From assembly GCF_002849715.1 (NCBI RefSeq), contig NZ_CP018863.1:4092001-4156000 (forward strand): a DNA stretch of 64,000 bases. The letters run 5' to 3'. The position numbers were made by a program, and so were the translations under genes. This DNA is from Arthrobacter crystallopoietes (GTDB taxonomy: Bacteria > Actinomycetota > Actinomycetes > Actinomycetales > Micrococcaceae). A model generated the notes under the pieces. That model searched no databases. It was given only the letters and a program-made list of their open reading frames with translations, and was not told where the DNA came from. This document shows positions 57,192-64,000 of the stretch, piece by piece; within the stretch, counting starts at the first letter, position 1, and every line of letters starts with the position of its first letter.

Positions 57192-58408
57192 CGACCTTCC
57201 TCCTGCTCGCTGCACCAGTTCAGATATTCCTTGGTGTAGGCGTTGTGCTCGGCCAGCGTCTCGGAGAACTTGGTCTCCCCGGTATCCAGATTCACCGTTA
57301 CCCAGTAGTAGTAGGGCACGTCATCCGGATTGGCCGCGGCATCGATGGCCGGGCCGCCTGGAGAGTTGATCGGCCCCACAGGCAGGCCCTTATGGGCGTA
57401 GGTGTTGTACGGGTTGGACTTGTCCGCCTTTTCTTCAGGCGTGATGTCATAGCCCTTGCGACCCAGCCCATAGGTAACCGTGGCGTCCGACTGGATCAGA
57501 CCGTTCGTCTCCGTGTTGTCCGGCTGCAGCCGGTTCTCGATGGAACCGGCAACCGCGCCGTAATCGGCCTCGCCTGCCTCGGCCTCGATAATGCTGGCAA
57601 CGGTCAGCACACGGAACTGTTGGTCGACGTCGGTAATTCCATCCGCTTCCAGACGCTCGATCGTATTCCCGATCATTTCGCGCAGGATTTCCTCTGCGGT
57701 GATATCCAGCGGGAACCGGTATTCAGCCGGGAAGAGATAGCCCTCCAGGTTCCGTGCCTGCTCGGGCAGGCCCAGTGCCTGCGGATCCTCGGCCAGTTTG
57801 GCGAATTCGGCAACAGGGATCCCCGTCCCCTCCGACAGTGCCTTGAACACTTCTTCCTGCCGCCAGGTCCGGTTGATGGCTGCGTAATGCACGCCCTCGT
57901 TGCTTTCCTCGAGCAAGACAGACGCCGCTGCCGCAGCCGGCATGCGGTACTTCAGTGGGTATTGTCCCGGCTGGATCTCCCGGCCCTCGGCCTGGTTCGA
58001 AACCTCATCGACGAACGTATCGGTGGAGGCAATAATGTCCTGCTCCACCAGAGAGGCGGCGATGGCAAGAGGACCGGCGCCCTGTTCAACCGTGAACGTG
58101 ACCTGGCCTTCACCGGGACCTTCATAGTCCTTCAGCTCGTTCATGCCCAGCAGGTTCTGCAGGAACAAGACGACGCCGATCAAGCCTGCTGCGAAGACGC
58201 CGAAGACCACCAGCATGATGATGTTGCGCCTGCGCCGACGCTGCCGCTTGATCTTGTTGCGGCGGCTGCGCTTGATTACCGGCGTCTCGTCGTAGAAGAC
58301 GTCACGATCATTGTCATGCTCATGGGCCAGGTGATCGGCCTCATCGGCCAACTCGTCAACGGGCTGTTGTTCCGGATACGGAGGATGCTCCGGATAAGTA
58401 TTGCTCAC
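57182..58408 (-). CDS. mltG: Endolytic murein transglycosylase MltG
   Basis: A 408-residue membrane-anchored lytic transglycosylase that cuts nascent glycan strands. An acidic cytoplasmic N-terminus and a strongly basic patch (KRSRRNKIKRQRRRRR, about 46-61) precede one membrane helix at about 63-84. A LysM-like region follows, then the YceG catalytic domain with NLEGYLFPAEYRFP, VASIIEAEAGEADYGAVAGSIENRL (catalytic Glu), IQSDATVTYGLG, YNTYAHKGLPVGPINSPGGPAIDAA. The GTG start overlaps the ruvX stop (GTGA). It ends in Cys-Ser with no further domain. Confidence 0.94.
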   Translation of the reverse strand: MSNTYPEHPPYPEQQPVDELADEADHLAHEHDNDRDVFYDETPVIKRSRRNKIKRQRRRRRNIIMLVVFGVFAAGLIGVVLFLQNLLGMNELKDYEGPGEGQVTFTVEQGAGPLAIAASLVEQDIIASTDTFVDEVSNQAEGREIQPGQYPLKYRMPAAAAASVLLEESNEGVHYAAINRTWRQEEVFKALSEGTGIPVAEFAKLAEDPQALGLPEQARNLEGYLFPAEYRFPLDITAEEILREMIGNTIERLEADGITDVDQQFRVLTVASIIEAEAGEADYGAVAGSIENRLQPDNTETNGLIQSDATVTYGLGRKGYDITPEEKADKSNPYNTYAHKGLPVGPINSPGGPAIDAAANPDDVPYYYWVTVNLDTGETKFSETLAEHNAYTKEYLNWCSEQEEGRCS

Positions 58409-58980
58409 CGTCTGCTCTCACCATCGCTGTCATGTACGTGTGGAATTTTCGTCTCCTCTTCCAATGCCGCCGCTCCCCTGCGGACTGAATCCGGAACGGC
58501 CACAGGACTCCCCACGTCCCGTCCAAGAGCGCGTTGCATGTCCAGCGCCTGCTGGAGTATTTCGACTGCTGCAACCTGATCAACAACTTTACGATGTTCA
58601 CGGCTGCTCATGCCAGCGCTGTGAAGAGTACGATGCGCCGATACTGTAGTCAAACGTTCGTCGATCAGATTCACTGGAACCGCGAGGCCGGCATCGGCCA
58701 GTGCCTGTGCCAGCAGGTCCGCGTACTCCCGCGCCATCCTCGTGGAGGCAGATTCTCCACCCTTCATGGTACGGGGGAGGCCGACAAAGACCTGCACTGC
58801 GGAACGCTCCGTGGCCTCCCTGACCAGCACGCGGATGTCGCTGTTCTTCTTGGCATCACGCTTCAAAGTGCGGATCGGCGTCGCCAGGATGCCGCCCGGA
58901 TCGGAGCCGGCCAGACCGACCCGGGCCAGCCCGACATCGACCCCGAGTTTTGTTCCGGCTGGCGCCGCTGCATTGGACAC
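58405..58980 (-). CDS. ruvX: Holliday junction resolvase RuvX/YqgF (RNase H fold)
   Basis: A 191-residue RNase H-like nuclease, related to YqgF, which also acts in 16S rRNA 5'-end processing in Escherichia coli. The DVG catalytic Asp is in KLGVDVGLARVGLAGSD, with VQVFVGLPRTMKGGES and VNLIDERLTTVSAHR for the remaining acidic residues. The C-terminal tail after about residue 160 is low-complexity and extends past typical RuvX. It lies between alaS and mltG with a GTGA overlap to mltG. Confidence 0.92.
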   Translation of the reverse strand: MSNAAAPAGTKLGVDVGLARVGLAGSDPGGILATPIRTLKRDAKKNSDIRVLVREATERSAVQVFVGLPRTMKGGESASTRMAREYADLLAQALADAGLAVPVNLIDERLTTVSAHRTLHSAGMSSREHRKVVDQVAAVEILQQALDMQRALGRDVGSPVAVPDSVRRGAAALEEETKIPHVHDSDGESRR

Positions 58981-58989
58981 TTGCGGTCC

Positions 58990-61671
58990 TTAGCCCCGGT
59001 TAGCCACGGCATTGACGACGGCGGTGATCGCCTCATCAATTTTCGTCACGTCCGTGCCGCCGCCCTGGGCGACATCGTCCTTGCCACCGCCGCCGCCGCC
59101 GAGCACGCCGGCAGCCGTCTTGACCAGCGCACCGGCCTTGACGCCCGCGGCACGGGCTGCTTCGTTGGTCGCCACGAGAATCAGCGGGCGTCCATTGGCC
59201 ACTCCCGTCATGGCGACGGCAGCCGGGTCAGAACCGAGCCGTGCGCGCAGGTCCAGAGCGAGGGACCGCAAGTCATCCGCTCCGCCAAGCTCCCCGGCAT
59301 TGTGCGCCAGCAGACGCACGCCGGCGATATCCTTGGCCTTTTCCACCAAGGAGGCAGCCGAGGCAGCCAACTGTTCCTTGCGCAGCCGGTCCAGTTCCTT
59401 CTCGGCAGCCTTGAGCTTGGCCAGTGTGGCAGCGATACGGTCCGGCAGTTGCGGACCCGGCACCTTGAGCATTTCCGAAAGTTCGGTGACCAGGGCGCGT
59501 TCTGCAGCCAGGTGGCGGAAGGCCTCCATGCCCACGAAGGCCTCCACACGGCGGTTGCCGGAGCCCACCGACTGCTCGCCGAGCAGCGTCAGGCTGCCGA
59601 TCTCCGCGGTGGCGTCCACATGGGTGCCGCCGCACAGCTCACGCGACCACGCGCCGTCGATCTCCACGACGCGGACCTTGTCCCCGTAGGCTTCGCCGAA
59701 CAGTGCGGTTGCGCCGAGCGCCTTGGCATCGGCCAGGCTCATGACCTTCGTCTCAACCTGGTAATTGTTACGGATGGCCAGGTTGGAGACTTCCTCGATT
59801 TCCGATTTGGCCGCGGCACTGATGCCTTCGCCCCAGGAGAAGTCGAAGCGCAGGTAGCCTGCCTTGTTGAAGGAGCCTCGCTGCAGCGCCTCCGGGCCGA
59901 GGATCTGGTGCAGGGCGGCGTGGACGATGTGCGTGCCGGTGTGGGCCTGCTCGCCTGCCTGCCTGCGCTGCTGGTCCACCGCGGCCAGCACCTTCGCATC
60001 CGCGGGGATCTCGCCCTCGCGGACAATGGCCTTGTGGACGCTGAGTCCTTTGACCGGGCGCTGGACATCGAGGACCTCAACCACAAAACCGTCGCCGGTG
60101 ATGAGTCCGACGTCGGCGGCCTGGCCGCCCGCTTCGGCGTAGAACGGCGTCTCGTTCAGGACCAGTTCGATTTCCTCGCCCTGGCCGGCGAAGCCGACGG
60201 TGGCTCCGCCGCTGACGATGCCGCGCACAACGGACTCGGTGGCCAACTCTTCGTAGCCGGTGAACACCGTCTCGCCGGCGGCCAGCATCTCGTTGAAGAC
60301 ACGGACATCTGCATGGCCGAGCTTCTTGCCCCGGGCGTCGGCCTGGGCACGCTCGCGCTGCTCGGTCATCAGGCTGCGGAAGCCTGCCTCGTCGACCTTC
60401 AGCCCGGCTTCCTCGGCCATTTCGAGCGTCAGATCGATCGGGAATCCGTAGGTGTCGTGCAGGCTGAAAGCGTCTTCGCCCGAGAGCGGCTTGCCGGCGG
60501 CCTTCGACTCCTTGACTGCTTCTTCCAGGCGTGCTGTGCCGGAGGCGATGGTACGCAGGAAGGCCTTCTCCTCGGCGTAGGCGATGCGGCTGATCCGCTC
60601 GAAGTCGGTGTCGACAACGGGGTACGTCCCCTTCATCGCGTCCCGGGACACCGGCAGCAGCTCCGGCAGGCAGGCCTGTTCGACGCCCAGCAGGCGCATG
60701 GCGCGGACGGCGCGGCGGATCAGGCGGCGCAGCACGTAGCCGCGGCCCTCGTTGGAGGGGGTCACGCCGTCGGAAATCAGCATCAGGGCCGAACGGATAT
60801 GGTCGGCCACCACGCGGAGCCGCACGTCGTCGGTGTGATGCGGGTCCTCGTCGGTCTCGGCGCTGGTGTATTCCTTGCCCGAGAGCTCGGCGGCCTTGTC
60901 CAGGACGGGACGGACCTGGTCCGTCTCGTACATGTTCTCCACGCCCTGGAGGATCATCGCGAGGCGTTCCATGCCCAGGCCGGTGTCGATGTTCTTCTTG
61001 GGCAGCTCGCCGAGGATCTCGAAGTCTTCCTTGCCGATGCCTTCGCCGCGCTGGTACTGCATGAAGACCAGGTTCCAGATCTCGATGTAGCGCGTCTCGT
61101 CTGCAATGGGGCCGCCCTCGATCCCGTATTCGGGGCCGCGGTCGTAGAAGATTTCAGAGCAGGGGCCGGCGGGGCCTGGCTGGCCGGTGGACCAGTAGTT
61201 GTCCTTCTTGCCGGACTTCTGGATCCGCTCGACCGGCACGCCGATCTTGTCGCGCCAGATCTGCAGCGCCTCGTCATCCTCCTGGTACACGGTGATCCAG
61301 AGCCGCTCAGCGGGCAGGCCGTAACCGCCGTCCTCCACGGGGGAGGTCAGCAGTTCCCAGGCCATCGTGATGGCGCCTTCCTTGAAGTAGTCGCCGAAGG
61401 AAAAGTTGCCGCACATCTGGAAGAACGTACCGTGCCGGACCGTCTTGCCGACCTCTTCGATATCGGCGGTGCGGATGCACTTCTGCACGCTCGTGGCGCG
61501 GTTGAACGGCGGCGTTTCCCGGGCAGTCAGGTACGGAATGAACGGCACCATGCCCGCGACGGTGAACAGCAGCGAGGGGTCCGGCGATACCAGCGACGCC
61601 GACGGCACCACGGTATGTCCCTTTTTCTCGAAGAAGTCGAGCCAGCGGCGAACGATCTCATGGGACTTCAT
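58990..61671 (-). CDS. alaS: Alanine--tRNA ligase
   Basis: An 893-residue class II synthetase that charges tRNA-Ala and edits mischarged Ser/Gly. Aminoacylation core: VRRWLDFFEKKGHTVVPSASLV, the RHGTFFQMCGNFSFGDYFK block, and FSLHDTYGFPIDLT. Editing domain: AHTGTHIVHAALHQIL and ELCGGTHVDATAEIGSL with the zinc ligands. The C-terminal DHHA1 domain ends in GGGGGGKDDVAQGGG. The ATG at 61671 lacks a well-placed Shine-Dalgarno; TATTTA ends six bases upstream. A terminator-like hairpin lies directly upstream. Confidence 0.97.
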   Translation of the reverse strand: MKSHEIVRRWLDFFEKKGHTVVPSASLVSPDPSLLFTVAGMVPFIPYLTARETPPFNRATSVQKCIRTADIEEVGKTVRHGTFFQMCGNFSFGDYFKEGAITMAWELLTSPVEDGGYGLPAERLWITVYQEDDEALQIWRDKIGVPVERIQKSGKKDNYWSTGQPGPAGPCSEIFYDRGPEYGIEGGPIADETRYIEIWNLVFMQYQRGEGIGKEDFEILGELPKKNIDTGLGMERLAMILQGVENMYETDQVRPVLDKAAELSGKEYTSAETDEDPHHTDDVRLRVVADHIRSALMLISDGVTPSNEGRGYVLRRLIRRAVRAMRLLGVEQACLPELLPVSRDAMKGTYPVVDTDFERISRIAYAEEKAFLRTIASGTARLEEAVKESKAAGKPLSGEDAFSLHDTYGFPIDLTLEMAEEAGLKVDEAGFRSLMTEQRERAQADARGKKLGHADVRVFNEMLAAGETVFTGYEELATESVVRGIVSGGATVGFAGQGEEIELVLNETPFYAEAGGQAADVGLITGDGFVVEVLDVQRPVKGLSVHKAIVREGEIPADAKVLAAVDQQRRQAGEQAHTGTHIVHAALHQILGPEALQRGSFNKAGYLRFDFSWGEGISAAAKSEIEEVSNLAIRNNYQVETKVMSLADAKALGATALFGEAYGDKVRVVEIDGAWSRELCGGTHVDATAEIGSLTLLGEQSVGSGNRRVEAFVGMEAFRHLAAERALVTELSEMLKVPGPQLPDRIAATLAKLKAAEKELDRLRKEQLAASAASLVEKAKDIAGVRLLAHNAGELGGADDLRSLALDLRARLGSDPAAVAMTGVANGRPLILVATNEAARAAGVKAGALVKTAAGVLGGGGGGKDDVAQGGGTDVTKIDEAITAVVNAVANRG

Positions 61672-61691
61672 GGTGCCTAAATACCCTTCCG

Positions 61692-61736
61692 GTGAAACAA
61701 AAATACGGCGCCGGTTCCCGAATGCGGGAACGCGCC
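61692..61736 (-). terminator. Terminator hairpin immediately upstream of alaS
   Basis: On the minus strand GGCGC-GTTCCCG (61736-61725), loop CATT, then CGGGAAC-CG-GCGCC (61720-61707) make a 12-bp stem with a two-base bulge, followed by GTATTTTTGTTT. It sits between the small hypothetical gene (stop 61746) and alaS (start 61671). It can end transcription of the upstream pair or attenuate alaS. Confidence 0.78.
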
Positions 61737-61745
61737 TAGGAAAAT

Positions 61746-61979
61746 CTAGCGGTTGTTGACGTGATCTGCGGAATCGATCCCCAAGGCGGCGCGCAGATCC
61801 GCTTCACGTTCGGTCATGCCAGTGCGGAATGTGTGGGTGAAATCCGCAACACTGTCCGCCAGGGACGCGACCGCGCGGTTCAGCCCCTCCGGACCGAAGG
61901 TCTGCTTGGTCGCGGAGATCTTGCGGACCGCCAGGACGCCGATGGCGATTCCGGCGCCCATCCAAATAAGCCGTTTCAT
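61746..61979 (-). CDS. Small membrane-associated hypothetical protein
   Basis: A 77-residue protein with an N-terminal hydrophobic helix (residues 4-20, LIWMGAGIAIGVLAVRK) and a soluble amphipathic part (EGLNRAVASLADSVADFTHTFRTGMTEREADLRAALGID). The ATG at 61979 has GGGAGGAAA upstream. It follows the DUF948 gene by 18 bases, and such a pair upstream of alaS is common in Arthrobacter-type genomes. I do not recognise a named family beyond that context; the function is unknown. Confidence 0.78.
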   Translation of the reverse strand: MKRLIWMGAGIAIGVLAVRKISATKQTFGPEGLNRAVASLADSVADFTHTFRTGMTEREADLRAALGIDSADHVNNR

Positions 61980-61997
61980 CTGTTTCCTCCCTCAGCC

Positions 61998-62387
61998 TTA
62001 GCGGCTGCGACGGCCTTTGCCCTCGGTAGTTCTGCCGGACTGGCCGCGCGAGTTGAATGCGGTGCGGACGCCGTAGGAGAAGGCTGCCACCTTGATCAGC
62101 GGCGAGCCGATCGTCGCGGCGAGAAGCGAGGACAGCGCGGAGACATTGGCCGAGGCGTCCGAAACGTTGGACGAGATGCCGTCCACCTTCCGCAGCTGCT
62201 CGTTGGTGGTGGTCACCGTGGTGGTCACTTCATCGATCAGCGGCGTGGTGCCGTCGCTGATCGAGCGGATGGCTACCCGAAGTTCGTCAAAGACTTTCCC
62301 CAGCTTCCATACCGGTATGGCCAGCAGGGCCACCAGCACCGCGAAAACGCCCGCAGCGATGAGACCGGCGATATCTCCACCTGACAT
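61998..62387 (-). CDS. DUF948 domain-containing protein
   Basis: A 129-residue protein. An N-terminal membrane helix (residues 5-27, IAGLIAAGVFAVLVALLAIPVWKLGKVFDEL) is followed by a coiled-coil-like region with repeated DGTTPLIDEVTTTVTTTNEQLRKVDGISSNVSDASANVSAL, then a basic tail. This is the DUF948 pattern, of unknown function. The ATG at 62387 has AAGGAG nine bases upstream; the longer open frame from 62495 is not conserved. Confidence 0.85.
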   Translation of the reverse strand: MSGGDIAGLIAAGVFAVLVALLAIPVWKLGKVFDELRVAIRSISDGTTPLIDEVTTTVTTTNEQLRKVDGISSNVSDASANVSALSSLLAATIGSPLIKVAAFSYGVRTAFNSRGQSGRTTEGKGRRSR

Positions 62388-62500
62388 GGGAGGGAACTCC
62401 TTTGTTTGGCATATGTCCAAACCCGCCCGCGGGCGGATCCGGCTAACGACGACGGCGCCTGGCACTCGTTGCTTTCGGCGCACCTGTAAGTACATTACCT

Positions 62501-62538
62501 ACTGAACAGCCCGCGGCGCGTGCCACGGGCTGTTCAGT
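62501..62538. terminator. Hairpin downstream of rpsD
   Basis: Bases 62501-62513 and 62526-62538 are a perfect 13-bp inverted repeat with a G/C-rich 12-base loop. It lies 74 bases after the rpsD stop and upstream of the DUF948 gene. There is no T-tract on the minus strand, so it may be a weak terminator. Confidence 0.6.
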
Positions 62539-62611
62539 GAGGTTTCCGCCCAAGAGCGGTATGCAGTTTTACGCTGCCCAACTTCCAGGGAGGATTAGCT
62601 CCCGGAAAGGT

Positions 62612-63238
62612 TTAGCGTGCGTAGTATTCAACCACCAGCTGCTCTTCGCAGGTTACGGGAACCTCGGAACGCTTGGGGCGGCGGACCAGGCGGGCCTGGA
62701 GCTTCTCCAACGTAACGTCAAGGTAGGCCGGAACGTTCGGCAGAACGTCGCGGTGTGCGCCGGCTGCTGCAACCTGGAACGGCGGCATCTTCTCGGAGCG
62801 CTCGTGGACGTGCACCAGCTGGCCTTCGGAAACGCGGAAGGACGGACGGTCCACGCGCTTGCCGTCAACCATGATGTGGCGGTGCACAACCAGCTGGCGG
62901 GCCTGGGCGATGGTGCGGGCGAAGCCTGCACGCAGGACCAGGGCGTCAAGACGCATTTCCAGCAGCTCGATCAGGTTTTCACCGGTCAGACCGGCGGTGT
63001 TGCGGGCCTCTTCGAAGACACGGGTCATCTGTGCTTCGCGGATGCCGTACTGGGCACGCAGACGCTGCTTTTCACGCAGACGTACGGCGTAGTCGCTGTC
63101 CTGCTTGCGACGGGCACGGCCGTGCTGGCCGGGACCGTACGGACGGCGCTCCATGTACTTTTCGGCCTTGGGGGTCAGGGCAATACCAAGGGCACGCGAA
63201 ATGCGGACCTTGCGGCGGGCTCGTGTGTTGTTAGCCAC
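62612..63238 (-). CDS. rpsD: 30S ribosomal protein S4
   Basis: A 208-residue primary 16S rRNA-binding protein. It begins ANNTRARRKVRISRALGIALTPKAEKYMERRPYGPGQHGRARRK and contains the S4 RNA-binding domain LEMRLDALVLRAGFARTIAQARQLVVHRHIMVDGKRVDRPSFRV. The length is standard. The GTG at 63238 has GGAAGGA four bases upstream. A long leader (to about 63440) precedes it; TAGAAT at 63447-63442 is a plausible -10. It is not in the rpsM-rpoA operon here, as is common in Micrococcaceae. Confidence 0.97.
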   Translation of the reverse strand: MANNTRARRKVRISRALGIALTPKAEKYMERRPYGPGQHGRARRKQDSDYAVRLREKQRLRAQYGIREAQMTRVFEEARNTAGLTGENLIELLEMRLDALVLRAGFARTIAQARQLVVHRHIMVDGKRVDRPSFRVSEGQLVHVHERSEKMPPFQVAAAGAHRDVLPNVPAYLDVTLEKLQARLVRRPKRSEVPVTCEEQLVVEYYAR

Positions 63239-63479
63239 GATGTCCTTCCAATTCATGCGGTGAGGTGATGTTGCTGGCCTCCGTGTGTGGAGAGCGTTGG
63301 TCAACCGCTGCCTTCAGCTACAGTCCGGCTTGCTCCCATGCACGCGTGCACCCCCGCGAACACACGGATTTCCACTAAGAAACCGTGCACGTACAGGAGT
63401 GGATTGCGGCACCGAAGAGTCGGCTTGCCAGTCAGCGCACAATTCTAGCACCTATCCGGGTTCGGATTAGAGTTATCGG
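63239..63479. promoter_or_regulatory. Divergent regulatory region, rpsD / dtd
   Basis: This 241-base gap holds a minus-strand -10 candidate TAGAAT (63447-63442) about 205 bases before rpsD, and a plus-strand TAGAGT (63468-63473) exactly six bases before the dtd ATG. The remaining rpsD leader may carry S4 autoregulation, but I do not recognise a known fold. Confidence 0.5.
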
Positions 63480-63932
63480 ATGCGAGCCATTCTTCAACGG
63501 GTCAGCCGGGCCAGCGTCAGCGTGGACGGACAGGTAGTCGGAGCCATCGACGGTCCCGGCCTGCTGGTGCTCGCCGGCGCCACCCACACCGACACTCCCG
63601 CCGACGCCGGGGTGCTGGCCGAGAAGATGTGGCGGCTTCGGATTCTCGACGGCGAAAAATCCTGTGCCGACGTCAACGCGCCGCTGTTGGTGGTCAGCCA
63701 GTTCACGTTGTACGCCGACACCCGCCGGGGCCGCCGGCCATCCTGGTCGGCTGCGGCGCCCGGGGACGTCAGCGAGCCGCTGCTTGAGAGCCTGGTCGAG
63801 CAGTTGCGCGGACTCGGCGCCACGGTGGAAACGGGAATCTTTGGCGCGATGATGGAAGTGTCGCTGGTCAACGACGGACCCTTCACCATCAGCCTGGACA
63901 CCGCGGACTTTGCCAAGCCGCGCCGCGGCTGA
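63480..63932 (+). CDS. dtd: D-aminoacyl-tRNA deacylase
   Basis: A 150-residue enzyme that hydrolyses D-aminoacyl-tRNA and Gly-tRNA-Ala mischarges. It begins [39 protein letters not shown]. It contains the DTD motif [24 protein letters not shown] and the Gly-cisPro-type [10 protein letters not shown] near the end. The length is standard. TAGAGT lies exactly six bases before the ATG and there is no Shine-Dalgarno, so it is probably leaderless. It is divergent from rpsD and convergent with the next gene. Confidence 0.95.
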   Translation: MRAILQRVSRASVSVDGQVVGAIDGPGLLVLAGATHTDTPADAGVLAEKMWRLRILDGEKSCADVNAPLLVVSQFTLYADTRRGRRPSWSAAAPGDVSEPLLESLVEQLRGLGATVETGIFGAMMEVSLVNDGPFTISLDTADFAKPRRG

Positions 63933-63962
63933 ACTGCGTACGGAAGCCGGCATCCGGCGTCG

Positions 63963-64000
63963 TTATTCGCCGCGGATGATTTTGCGCAGCCGTTCCAACC
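63963..64000 (-). CDS. Probable C-terminus of replication-associated recombination protein RarA (cut by window edge)
   Basis: The minus strand from 64000 reads LERLRKIIRGE and stops at TAA (63965-63963). This matches the usual tail of RarA/MgsA AAA+ ATPases, which commonly lie next to rpsD in actinobacteria. Only 12 complete codons including the stop are in the window, so the call rests on the tail motif and gene order. Confidence 0.5.
   Translation of the reverse strand, partial: LERLRKIIRGE

Noticed and set aside
58534..61680. A 1048-codon plus-strand open frame antisense to alaS and ruvX
   Set aside because: The translation is compositionally skewed with no family motif; alaS and ruvX fill the opposite strand with clear signatures.

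Overview
This window is a stretch of core chromosome from a high-G+C actinobacterium, most likely Arthrobacter or a close relative in the Micrococcaceae. Four things point there: strongly G/C-biased third codon positions; frequent GTG and TTG starts; actinobacterial family forms (actinobacterial integration host factor, a type-2 PyrF, an HrcA-linked DnaJ, a PriA without helicase motifs, DUF3043, DUF3097); and the gene order leuA-recO-uppS, phoH-ybeY-CorC-era, hrcA-dnaJ-rsmE, holA-comEC-comEA, pyrR-pyrBC-carAB-pyrF and alaS-ruvX-mltG-aro. The genus is inferred. No insertion sequence, prophage, CRISPR array, rRNA or tRNA gene was seen. No gene-free gap exceeds 300 bases; the largest are 14251-14519, 63239-63479 and 32625-32832.

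Layout. 1-8750: the N-terminus of an M20 peptidase, DUF3043, pyrD, an alpha/beta hydrolase, then leuA-recO-uppS with a leucine leader upstream of leuA, and an M13 peptidase. 8750-18600: an LCP cell-wall ligase; the phoH-ybeY-CorC/HlyC-era operon; a GerMN lipoprotein; and hrcA-dnaJ-rsmE behind a CIRCE operator. 18600-34500: DUF3097, DUF4870, lepA-hemW, a PemK/MazF-like gene, rpsT, comEA-comEC-holA, degV, leuS (behind a leucine attenuator) and glpK. 34500-37317: a plus-strand trio of aldo/keto reductase, alpha/beta hydrolase and glycosyltransferase. 37314-52184: a long minus-strand block holding the pyrimidine operon (pyrR, pyrB, pyrC, a PH-like membrane protein, carA, carB, pyrF), then mihF, gmk, rpoZ, coaBC, metK and priA. 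52351-64000: efp-nusB, alaS-ruvX-mltG-aroE-aroC-aroK-aroB, two small membrane-associated proteins, rpsD, dtd and the C-terminus of a probable rarA.

How the parts work together. The pyr operon encodes the de novo UMP steps except PyrE; PyrD lies separately near the left end. PyrR probably represses by binding a hairpin next to its own Shine-Dalgarno. Four shikimate-pathway genes run in one overlapping string. Leucine supply (leuA) and leucine charging (leuS) each have a short leucine-codon leader peptide, and both leaders appear to be translated from leaderless transcripts. Translational coupling through 1-, 4- or 8-base overlaps is very common.

I found no clearly new multigene system. The most rewarding signals are regulatory: the leuA leader with its pseudoknot and a possible start-site switch, the leuS attenuator, and a recurring layout of a -10 hexamer six bases before a start codon.
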